This document shows positions 1 through 5,225 of a DNA stretch of 6,922 bases, in pieces. This stretch comes from Anaerolineae bacterium (GTDB taxonomy: Bacteria > Chloroflexota > Anaerolineae > Aggregatilineales > Aggregatilineaceae): NCBI GenBank assembly GCA_018056405.1, contig JAGPFT010000152.1:1-6922 (forward strand), given 5' to 3'. The position numbers and the translations under genes are program-made. Under the pieces are notes generated by a model, which made no database searches, had not been told where the DNA came from, and saw only the letters and a list, made by a program, of their open reading frames with translations. Within the stretch, counting starts at the first letter, position 1, and each line of letters opens with the position of its first letter.

Positions 1-176
1 CCCTAGAGCGTGTTATGAACTCCGCGCGCTCGGCGCAGCGGCCAGCGCACAACGCCATATACAGCGCACTCACCCCACCCTATGGTCCCTTCCCGCTGGC
101 GATCCTGTTGGCGAATCCCCTCACACCGGTCTCGTAGGGGCGCTGCTCTGTGTCACACGACGTAGGGTTATACCAA

Positions 177-198
177 GCCGACACGGGAGACGTGCGGC
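177..198. repeat. Small hairpin inside the foldback element
   Basis: GCCG (177-180) and CACG (182-185) pair with CGTG (191-194) and CGGC (195-198) around a GGAGA loop, with one bulged A at 181. It sits just inside the left arm of the foldback element. It contributes to a multi-branched structure if the region is transcribed or becomes single-stranded. Confidence 0.5.
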
Positions 199-216
199 TT
201 TACCTCCCCCCTCCAT

Positions 217-240
217 CCCCTCTCCACACGCGGAGAGGGG
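217..240. repeat. Nested hairpin, 9-bp perfect stem
   Basis: CCCCTCTCC at 217-225 pairs perfectly with GGAGAGGGG at 232-240 around a six-base loop. A longer variant of the same palindrome lies at 260-286. The two are probably related copies of one palindromic unit inside the larger foldback element. No T-run follows, so I do not call it an intrinsic terminator. Confidence 0.65.
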
Positions 241-259
241 ACGTAACCACACCAGGACG

Positions 260-286
260 CCCCCTCTCCACCACGTGGAGAGGGGG
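260..286. repeat. Nested hairpin, 12-bp perfect stem
   Basis: Positions 260-271 pair perfectly with 275-286 around the three-base loop CAC. The sequence is a longer version of the 217-240 palindrome (shared core CCCCTCTCCAC and its complement). A perfect 12-bp GC-rich stem is well beyond chance and should be very stable in RNA or single-stranded DNA. Confidence 0.7.
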
Positions 287-560
287 CCGGGGGGTGAGGC
301 TTTCAAACGGCTTCTGGCGCGGACATGCGCGCCCGCCTGGTCACGTTCCGAGACAAGGTGGATGGGCAGTTCCAGGTGTCGTCACCGCCAGGGAGTAAAA
401 CCTTTGGCCGGACTTCGTAGCATAACCCTACGTCGTGTGACACAGCGCAGCGCCCCTACGAAACCAGCGCGTGCTTAGTTCGCCAACAGTATCGCTTGCG
501 GGGAAAGGGGCCGGGGATAGGGGTTGAAAGTGCATCACACGCTCTGGCAACAACCAAGAA

Positions 561-581
561 CCAATCACCAATCACCAATCG
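561..581. repeat. Three tandem copies of heptamer CCAATCA
   Basis: CCAATCA occurs at 561-567 and 568-574, followed by CCAATCG at 575-581. This heptameric tandem repeat lies 15 bases beyond the response regulator stop codon (596-598). It is AT-richer than its surroundings. It may be a slippage tract or a degenerate part of a larger dispersed repeat. No function can be assigned. Confidence 0.6.
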
Positions 582-595
582 CCACTCTCCCCCGA

Positions 596-1297
596 TCAGC
601 CGGAAATCATGTACCCCACGCCGTGAATAGTGCGGATCAGCGCCTCTTCGTTGGCGGATCGCTCCAGCTTGGCGCGCAGATTGCGCACGTGGGCGCGCAC
701 CAGGTCGGGGTCGCCGGTGTGCGGCGGGTAATCCCACACGGCTTCGAGCAAGTGCTGTGGCGAGAGCACCTGGTTCGCGTGCTCCATCATATAGCGCAGC
801 AGGCGGTGTTCGGTCGCTGTCAACTGGATGGGCGTACCATCCCCGACCACCGCCTGGTGCATGCTGGAGTCAAGTTGCAAGCGGCCAATCATCAGGCGCG
901 GGCTTTCGAGGATGGCGCTGCGCTGTCCCCGGCGGATGAGGGCGCGTACGCGGGCGGCCAGTTCGGCGATCTCGAACGGCTTCACCACGTAATCGTCGCC
1001 GCCAGCGTCCAGCCCGTCCACGATGTCGTCGGTGTGACCGCGCGCCGTCAGGAACAGGATGGCCAGGTCGTCGTACTGGCTATCGGCCCGCACCCGCCGG
1101 CAGACCGTCAGCCCATCCAGGCCGGGCATGATAATGTCAAGGATGATCAGTTCGGGGCGGCGCGCGGCGAGCATCTTCAGCGCCTCCAGGCCCGAAGTCG
1201 CGCGCCCCACCTCGAACCCCTCGCGTGTCAGTGCCCGGTAGAGCGTGCCCAATACGTCTGGATCGTCGTCCACCGCCAGGATGTACGGCTTACTCAT
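596..1297 (-). CDS. OmpR/PhoB-family response regulator
   Basis: This 233-residue DNA-binding response regulator should receive a phosphoryl group from the kinase encoded just upstream and then control transcription of target promoters. The receiver domain (about residues 4-120) keeps all key residues: acidic cluster D10-D12, phospho-acceptor D54 in LDIIMPGLDG, T84 and K106 in VVKPF. A winged-helix effector domain follows (about 136-231), with LTATEHRLLRYM, the recognition-helix region VRAHVRNLRAKLE and the terminal IRTIHGVGYMI hairpin that are diagnostic of the OmpR/PhoB class. Length is normal for the family. The ATG start overlaps the kinase stop in an ATGA motif (1294-1297), so translation is probably coupled to the kinase. 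Target genes cannot be deduced from the window. Family assignment is very secure; the biological role is unknown. Confidence 0.96.
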   Translation of the reverse strand: MSKPYILAVDDDPDVLGTLYRALTREGFEVGRATSGLEALKMLAARRPELIILDIIMPGLDGLTVCRRVRADSQYDDLAILFLTARGHTDDIVDGLDAGGDDYVVKPFEIAELAARVRALIRRGQRSAILESPRLMIGRLQLDSSMHQAVVGDGTPIQLTATEHRLLRYMMEHANQVLSPQHLLEAVWDYPPHTGDPDLVRAHVRNLRAKLERSANEEALIRTIHGVGYMISG

Positions 1298-3936
1298 GGC
1301 TCGCCTCGTTCTGGGTAAACCGGTAAAAAGACCGTGAAACAGGCACCCTCATTATAGTCACTCTGCACGGATATGCTGCCACCGCACTCTCTCACAATCT
1401 GCTGGCAGATGTGCAGACCCAGGCCGGTGCCCTCGCCGGGCGGCTTGGTGGTGAAGAACGGGTCGAAGATTTGCGCGTGCAGATTGGCAGGGATGCCCGT
1501 GCCATTATCCCACACGCGAACCTCCACACCGGCGCGCTCAGGGCTTAGGCGCGTCGTAATGCCGATGCGCGGTTCGGGGTACCCGGCGACCGCATCACGG
1601 GCGTTCAGCAGCAGGTTGAGCCACACGTCTTCAAGCTGGCCGTGCACCCCCGCCACCTGAGGTAGATCGTCGGCCAGCTCGACGGCCAGCGCAATGCGCC
1701 CGTGCCGGATGTGAGTCTCGGCCAGCATGAGCGTGTTGCGGATGGTTGTGTTGACATCCTGCGGTTCGAGCGGCTCGTCGCCAGAGCGTTGGCGGGCCAT
1801 CGCCAGCAGCCGGCGCACGACCTCATGCGCCCGCTTGCCCGCCCGCGACACTGCTTCCAGCGGCTCGCGGTTGGGGTCGTCGGGCGGCAGGTCGGCCAGG
1901 ATCATCTCGGTGTCGCCCAGGATCGTCGTCAGCGGGTTGTTGATCTGGTGGGCGACCGCCGCCGCCAGTTCGCCCATCGCCGAGAGGCGCGCCGTCTGCA
2001 CCAACCAGCTCTGCGTGCGGTGTAGCTCATGCAGGCTCAGTTCCAGGTCGCGGTAGAGGCGGGCGTTGTCCAGCGCATTGGCCGCCTGCAGCACCAGCGC
2101 CTGGGCCAGCTCAACCTCGCGCTGCGAGAAGTCGCGCCGGGCCAGCGTGTCCACCAGCAGCACCAGGCCGACGGTCTCCCCCTTGATGATCAGCGGCAGG
2201 GCCAGGATGCTCTGGCCGCCCACCAACTCGGCCAGCTTCTGAACGTCCCCTTTCGGCAGGCCTCTGAGGGGGGTCTGCGCAGTCAGGACACGGGCCATCT
2301 GGGGGAAGTCGCTCAGGGCCAGCGTTGGTTTGGCCTCTTCCAGCCAGATGCACCCACCGCATGACAGCGCAAGGTTCATCTGGCGCTGAGCCGCGTTCCA
2401 CAGGGCGACCTCCAGCCAGTCGGCCTCAACGACGGCGCTCATGCGCCGGGCGACGCTGAACAGCGCGTCCTGGTGACGGCGCGCATCGGGGCCAGAAAAG
2501 ACATTGAGCAGATCGCGGGCGTGCTGTTGTAGCTCGCGCTGCGCAGTGCGCACCTGCTCTTCAGCGAAAGCCTCGTGGATGCGCGCCAGGACAATCGCGC
2601 CCAGCGGCTGTTCGTGGGTGAGCAGGGGCACGACAATGGCGCTCTCGGCGGCATAGCGGTGAGGCAGCATGGTCGCGGTATGCGGCGCGTGGGCCGGGGC
2701 GGTGAGCGTCGTCAGCAAGGGTCGCCGCGAGAGCAAGGCGCGCTCCAGCACTGGCTCGACCACCGGGCCGAACGACGGGCCGGCAGTGGGCCGCCACAGC
2801 GCCCGGTACTGTACGGCCAGCAGGCGCAGCGCCGCGTCGTCGCGCGCCCACTCGCCGATGTAGCATTGGCCGACATCCAGCGCGCCGATCAGTTTGTCGG
2901 CAATGGTCGCCAGCACGTGATCGAGATCGAGCGTAGAGCTGGCTGCTTCACCCGCTTTGACGAGCGTGGCCAATTCGCGGGTGCGCAGCACGCTCTGCTC
3001 GTACAGTCGCGCGTTTTCGATGGCGATGGCGGCGTGCGCGGCCAGGTCTTGCAGCAATTCCAGGTCGTGTTGGCTGAAGGTGCGGTCGGTGTACTTGTTG
3101 TTCACGCCCAGCACACCGATGATCTCGCCCTTGATGGACAGGGGGACGTACAGCAGCGACTTCACCAGATATTCGGTCTTGACCTTCTGTGGCCCCTGGT
3201 CGCCCACGAGCACCGGGCGGCCCGAACGGTAAACGCCGCCAGCCAGCGAGTCCTGCGTCTTGATGCGGAAGTTGTGGGCCGTCTCGGTGTCCAGCCCTTT
3301 GGCGGCACGGATCAGCAGGGCCTGGTCTTCCTCGTCCGGCAGCAGCAGCAGCCCTTCTTCGGCGTGGCTCAGGCTGACGGCAGCATCCACCACCTGGGTG
3401 AGCAGCGTGTCAAGGTCGAGCACAGCGCTCAGCGCGCGGGCCAGCTTGGAGAGCGTCTGCTGCTCGGTTAGGCGCTGGGCGAGCAGGCGGCTTAGCTCAT
3501 CGTGCGCGCTGCGGCCTGTCTCGTCGGGCAGTTCCGGCTGCCCGGCCAGCGACATGCGCTGCCCGCTGAGGGCATTTTCGAGATGGCGCAGCAGCACGCC
3601 GGGCGTAAACGGGCGTTGGACAATGGCCGCTGCCCCGCGTGCCAGGAATGACTGCGGCGCGCTGTACCGTTCGTCAACGACAGCGATCCAGGTCAGCGAG
3701 TCGAACTCCACCATCTGGTGAGCCAGAAGGTGCTGGTTGCGGTCTGCCATCTGCGCGTCAATCACCGCCAGATCGAACCGCTGACGGCGCAGCGCATCGA
3801 GCGCGTCGCCGGCGTAATACGCCTTGTGCACGACGTAGCCGCTGTCTTCCAGCAGCGCGGCAAGCTGATCCATGCGGTCGGGGTCGCGCTCGGCGACCAG
3901 GATTCGCGAGGCATTGGGATCGGGTAGGACGCTCAT
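1294..3936 (-). CDS. Soluble sensor histidine kinase: pseudo-receiver, three GAF domains, HisKA, HATPase_c
   Basis: This 880-residue kinase has no membrane segment or signal peptide, so it should sense a cytoplasmic cue or partner. Domain order: a receiver-like domain (about residues 10-122), GAF1 (about 163-311), GAF2 (about 320-455), GAF3 (about 485-627), a short helical linker, HisKA dimerisation (about 650-715) and the HATPase_c domain (about 760-873). The phospho-acceptor is H663 in AVAHQINNPLT. The ATPase has the N-box with N778 (NLLLNARDA), G1 box DNGTGIP (810-816), F-box FDPFFTTK and G2 box GEGTGLGL (834-841), so the catalytic core looks fully active. The N-terminal receiver keeps D60 but has R108 where the conserved lysine is expected and ER where the acidic pair usually lies, so it is probably not phosphorylated. 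GAF3 carries a CGGC pair (C526, C529). The ATG at 3936 is preceded by GGGAG six bases upstream. The gene overlaps the response regulator by 4 nt and forms its cognate pair. The ligand is unknown. Confidence 0.95.
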   Translation of the reverse strand: MSVLPDPNASRILVAERDPDRMDQLAALLEDSGYVVHKAYYAGDALDALRRQRFDLAVIDAQMADRNQHLLAHQMVEFDSLTWIAVVDERYSAPQSFLARGAAAIVQRPFTPGVLLRHLENALSGQRMSLAGQPELPDETGRSAHDELSRLLAQRLTEQQTLSKLARALSAVLDLDTLLTQVVDAAVSLSHAEEGLLLLPDEEDQALLIRAAKGLDTETAHNFRIKTQDSLAGGVYRSGRPVLVGDQGPQKVKTEYLVKSLLYVPLSIKGEIIGVLGVNNKYTDRTFSQHDLELLQDLAAHAAIAIENARLYEQSVLRTRELATLVKAGEAASSTLDLDHVLATIADKLIGALDVGQCYIGEWARDDAALRLLAVQYRALWRPTAGPSFGPVVEPVLERALLSRRPLLTTLTAPAHAPHTATMLPHRYAAESAIVVPLLTHEQPLGAIVLARIHEAFAEEQVRTAQRELQQHARDLLNVFSGPDARRHQDALFSVARRMSAVVEADWLEVALWNAAQRQMNLALSCGGCIWLEEAKPTLALSDFPQMARVLTAQTPLRGLPKGDVQKLAELVGGQSILALPLIIKGETVGLVLLVDTLARRDFSQREVELAQALVLQAANALDNARLYRDLELSLHELHRTQSWLVQTARLSAMGELAAAVAHQINNPLTTILGDTEMILADLPPDDPNREPLEAVSRAGKRAHEVVRRLLAMARQRSGDEPLEPQDVNTTIRNTLMLAETHIRHGRIALAVELADDLPQVAGVHGQLEDVWLNLLLNARDAVAGYPEPRIGITTRLSPERAGVEVRVWDNGTGIPANLHAQIFDPFFTTKPPGEGTGLGLHICQQIVRECGGSISVQSDYNEGACFTVFLPVYPERGEP

Positions 3937-3942
3937 AACTTG

Positions 3943-3947
3943 CTCCC
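3943..3947 (-). promoter_or_regulatory. Ribosome binding site of the sensor kinase
   Basis: On the minus strand GGGAG lies six bases before the ATG at 3936, an ideal spacing. It supports this start, which also leaves the receiver-like domain complete. Confidence 0.7.
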
Positions 3948-4014
3948 GTGATCCAGCGCGCGCCGCGTGTCGCGGCCCGGCACGCCCAACAGACTCGTAG
4001 CGGCGTTACCCTCT

Positions 4015-4044
4015 GTTCTACACCAGATGCGTGAACTCTGTAAA
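4015..4044 (-). promoter_or_regulatory. Candidate sigma-70-type promoter for the kinase operon
   Basis: On the minus strand a TTTACA hexamer (4039-4044; 5 of 6 consensus bases) is separated by 18 bases from TAGAAC (4015-4020; 4 of 6). This would give a leader of roughly 70 bases before the kinase ATG at 3936. It sits between the foldback repeats and the gene, the expected place. The match is modest and no operator is apparent, so treat this as a suggestion. Confidence 0.35.
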
Positions 4045-4112
4045 GAGGGCGGAGTGCACGGGGGTCCACGAACAAGCTGTTAGACAATTGCCAGAACGCC
4101 CCTATCCCCCGG

Positions 4113-4143
4113 CCCCTTCCCCCGGCAAAGCCAGGGGAAGGGG
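4113..4143. repeat. Stable hairpin inside foldback element
   Basis: CCCCTTCCCC (4113-4122) pairs perfectly with GGGGAAGGGG (4134-4143). After one C-A mismatch, GGC (4124-4126) pairs with GCC (4130-4132) around an AAA loop. That is 13 pairs with one internal mismatch, very stable. No T-run follows on either strand, so it is not a canonical intrinsic terminator. Confidence 0.7.
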
Positions 4144-4163
4144 AGAACCACCTGCCAGATCGT

Positions 4164-4190
4164 CCCCCCTCTAGCTCGGCTGGAGGGGGG
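4164..4190. repeat. Stable hairpin, 12-bp stem
   Basis: Positions 4164-4175 pair with 4179-4190 over 12 consecutive positions (one T-G wobble, 4172 with 4182) around the loop TCG. It is the second strong stem in the 4054-4259 element. Its architecture of paired C/G-rich stems within longer inverted ends parallels the element at 128-465. Confidence 0.65.
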
Positions 4191-4284
4191 ATTGAGGGGG
4201 GAGGCCCCTAGCGAGCACCAACTCCCCTCGCAACAGGTTGTTCGTGGACCCAAGTGTACGTCACGATTGGAGCGCAAGACTTGA

Positions 4285-4362
4285 ACCGCAGAGAGACGCA
4301 GAGAACGCGGAGAAGTACGCGATGCATTTTGTTTTCCTCTGCGCTCTCTGCGCCTCTGCGGT
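4285..4362. repeat. GCAGAG-type dispersed hairpin repeat
   Basis: The left arm begins ACCGCAGAG at 4285 and the right arm ends CTCTGCGGT at 4362. Between them are further GCAGAG / CTCTGC units, giving an imperfect inverted repeat of roughly 28 bases per arm around an AT-richer loop containing a TTTTGTTTT tract (4327-4335). From general knowledge, short repeats of this ACCGCAGAGRCGCAGAG type occur in intergenic regions of many unrelated environmental bacteria; that statement is recollection, not a search. The repeat ends 34 bases beyond the coiled-coil gene stop codon. It could therefore also act as a 3' stabiliser or transcript end for that gene. Confidence 0.65.
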
Positions 4363-4396
4363 GACGCTTCTCTCCCTGCGCCCGGCTTGAGGCGCT

Positions 4397-4957
4397 CTAC
4401 AGACTCAGGCGCGCGCGGCGGCGGGCCAGATCATCCTCGACCGCCTGCTCGTCAATCTCGGCCTCGACAGCGGGCGCGGTCGGGGCCGCTTCCTCACCCG
4501 CCTGACGCAACCGTTCTGCCGGCGAAGGACGGGGCGCTGCTCCTTTCTCGCGCGCCGGCTGCGCCCCACGAGTTGCGGCGACGAGCGCCTCCAGTGTATT
4601 GACGCGCCGGATCAAGTCCGAGGCTGAGCGGCGATGCTGAGCCTGTTCCGCCTGCAACATGGCACGTTGCTGCTGGCGGCGCTGCATCTGGCGGACGATG
4701 TGGCGGGCGGTTGCCTCGTCGCCGCGCGCCAACGCCTCGTCCGCCTGGCGATCCGCGCTGGCGATCTCCGCCTGGGCCGCTTCGATGTCGCGGCCTAGCT
4801 GCTCGTCGCGGTCGAGCGCGCGGTCAATCTCCGCGCGTAGCGCCGCGATCTGTTTGGCAAGGTCGCCCGCCGGCGGACGATCCGCCCGCTGGCCGCCCCG
4901 AATCCCCCCCAGACTCGACCGTACCAGGATGGTGAGCTTATCGCGTAAACCTGGCAT
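4397..4957 (-). CDS. Small coiled-coil protein, possibly PspA/IM30-like
   Basis: The predicted product has 186 residues. An amphipathic N-terminal stretch (MPGLRDKLTILVRSSLGGI) is followed by a charged alpha-helical, coiled-coil-like region (about residues 31-130, rich in A, Q, R, E). The tail after about 131 is low-complexity and rich in P, A and E. The helix start and the segment DEALARGDEATARHIVRQMQRR resemble the membrane-binding helix and the 'AL..G.E..AR' hairpin of PspA/IM30 phage-shock proteins, which stabilise stressed membranes. PspA is usually about 220 residues, so this would be a shortened or divergent relative. I chose the ATG at 4957 because GAGGA lies six bases upstream. A longer reading from 5143 would begin at TTG and translate intergenic repeat sequence. 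It is transcribed divergently from pgeF. The gene is likely real; the family call is tentative and generic coiled-coil similarity is a real alternative. Confidence 0.65.
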   Translation of the reverse strand: MPGLRDKLTILVRSSLGGIRGGQRADRPPAGDLAKQIAALRAEIDRALDRDEQLGRDIEAAQAEIASADRQADEALARGDEATARHIVRQMQRRQQQRAMLQAEQAQHRRSASDLIRRVNTLEALVAATRGAQPAREKGAAPRPSPAERLRQAGEEAAPTAPAVEAEIDEQAVEDDLARRRARLSL

Positions 4958-4982
4958 CGTCCGTCCTCGATCTCCGCTCGCA

Positions 4983-5031
4983 GGTGTGCGCAACCCCCTT
5001 CCGGCGGTAGGGGCGCTGCTCTGCGCACCCC
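4983..5031. repeat. Inverted repeat bounding a copy of the dispersed arm sequence
   Basis: GGTGTGCGCA (4983-4992) and TGCGCACCCC (5022-5031) are inverted copies with 9 of 10 bases matching. Between and partly overlapping them, 5007-5023 is an exact 17-base copy of 134-150 in the left arm of the foldback element at 128-465. This indicates that the divergent spacer upstream of the coiled-coil gene carries a fragment or degenerate member of the same repeat family. Confidence 0.6.
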
Positions 5032-5080
5032 GGTTTACCTCACCCCCGCGCGGCTCCCTGACGCGGGTCGCGCCGCAGGA

Positions 5081-5093
5081 GACTTCCGAAGTC
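5081..5093. repeat. Perfect 13-base palindrome in the divergent spacer
   Basis: GACTTC (5081-5086) and GAAGTC (5088-5093) flank a single central C, forming a perfect inverted repeat between the divergent coiled-coil and pgeF genes. It could be a protein-binding operator or simply another piece of the intergenic repeat material found in this spacer. It lies about 74 bases upstream of the TATAAT box of pgeF, too far for a classical repressor site. Confidence 0.4.
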
Positions 5094-5166
5094 TGGTTCT
5101 TGGCCGAGCGCAGCGAGACCGGGGGGTGAAGTCCACCCGACAACGGCGCGCACGGCGGGTGTGCGT

Positions 5167-5172
5167 TATAAT
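5167..5172 (+). promoter_or_regulatory. -10 box of the pgeF-yggS operon (TATAAT)
   Basis: A perfect TATAAT stands out in a GC-rich spacer 53 bases before the pgeF start. It would place transcription initiation near 5179 and leave a leader of about 47 bases. No good -35 hexamer is visible at 16-18 bases upstream (that region is GC-rich), and there is no TGN extension. The promoter may be activator-dependent or use a relaxed -35. The box is nearly symmetric, so a leftward role (TATAAC) for the divergent gene is also conceivable. Confidence 0.5.
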
Positions 5173-5212
5173 CAGGGCACGCTCACCTCTATTCTACCAG
5201 CTTATGGCGTTC

Positions 5213-5219
5213 AGGAAGA
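5213..5219 (+). promoter_or_regulatory. Ribosome binding site of pgeF
   Basis: AGGAAGA ends six bases before the GTG at 5226. The reading frame has an in-frame TAA at 5169 and no other start codon between it and 5226. The GTG is therefore the only possible start, and this site confirms it. Confidence 0.7.
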
Positions 5220-5225
5220 CCGCGC

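Larger units (their letters stand above)
128..465. repeat. Foldback/MITE-like element with 44-bp terminal inverted repeats
   Basis: Positions 128-171 and 422-465 are inverted copies of each other, 42 of 44 bases matching (mismatches pair 131 with 462 and 147 with 446). The similarity resumes further out: 105-115 is an exact inverted copy of 479-489, and beyond that 90-104 and 490-505 are still similar. The whole foldback may therefore span about 88-507. No open frame inside resembles a transposase, so this is a non-autonomous element or a structured intergenic repeat. No clear target-site duplication was found at either possible boundary. Part of the arm (134-150) recurs exactly at 5007-5023, which shows that the sequence is dispersed. 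Confidence 0.8.
1..595. other. Gene-free spacer with foldback repeats
   Basis: I see no credible coding region here. Short open frames on both strands run through inverted repeats and have no recognisable protein pattern. The spacer lies downstream of the response regulator stop codon (transcribed leftward). It holds a foldback element with nested hairpins, a C/G-rich module that recurs in inverted form near 4099-4122, and three copies of a heptamer at 561-581. The first 85 bases show nothing I can name with confidence. No clean intrinsic terminator (stem plus T-run) for the leftward operon was found, although the foldback hairpins could serve as a transcript end. Confidence 0.7.
4054..4259. 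repeat. Foldback element with 28-bp inverted ends
   Basis: Positions 4054-4081 match the reverse complement of 4232-4259 at 24 of 28 bases, including an uninterrupted 14-base core GGGTCCACGAACAA. The 206-base element contains two strong internal hairpins and no coding capacity. A C-rich module at 4099-4122 is nearly the reverse complement of 500-523, differing only in two homopolymer lengths, so its interior belongs to a dispersed intergenic repeat family. It looks like a non-autonomous foldback or MITE-like sequence. No clear flanking target duplication was seen. Confidence 0.7.
3937..4396. other. Spacer between coiled-coil gene and sensor kinase
   Basis: This 460-base stretch has no credible gene. 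From left to right it holds the kinase ribosome binding site, a candidate leftward promoter near 4015-4044, a foldback element at 4054-4259 with two strong hairpins, and a GCAGAG-type hairpin repeat at 4285-4362. The repeats separate the kinase operon from the upstream minus-strand coiled-coil gene. They make read-through from that gene less likely, which fits the kinase having its own promoter. Confidence 0.6.

Noticed and set aside
150..478. Short open frames within the left spacer
   Set aside because: They run through inverted repeats and hairpins, lack ribosome binding sites and show no protein-like pattern.
561..581. CRISPR-like direct repeats
   Set aside because: The units are only 7 bases long and directly adjacent, with no spacers; it is a simple tandem repeat.
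524..1318. Long plus-strand open frame opposite the response regulator
   Set aside because: The minus-strand frame encodes an unmistakable OmpR/PhoB regulator; the plus frame is its antisense shadow with His/Gln/Arg-rich nonsense composition.
2575..3471. 298-codon plus-strand open frame opposite the sensor kinase
   Set aside because: It lies fully inside the kinase gene, shows no recognisable motif and has antisense-type composition; high GC makes such frames common.
4113..4190. Intrinsic terminators
   Set aside because: The two stems are strong, but neither is followed by a T-run on either strand, and both sit inside a foldback repeat with near-identical modules elsewhere.
4958..5143. 62-residue N-terminal extension of the coiled-coil protein
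   Set aside because: It would start at TTG and translate dispersed repeat sequence (5007-5023) and a palindrome; the ATG at 4957 has a good ribosome binding site.
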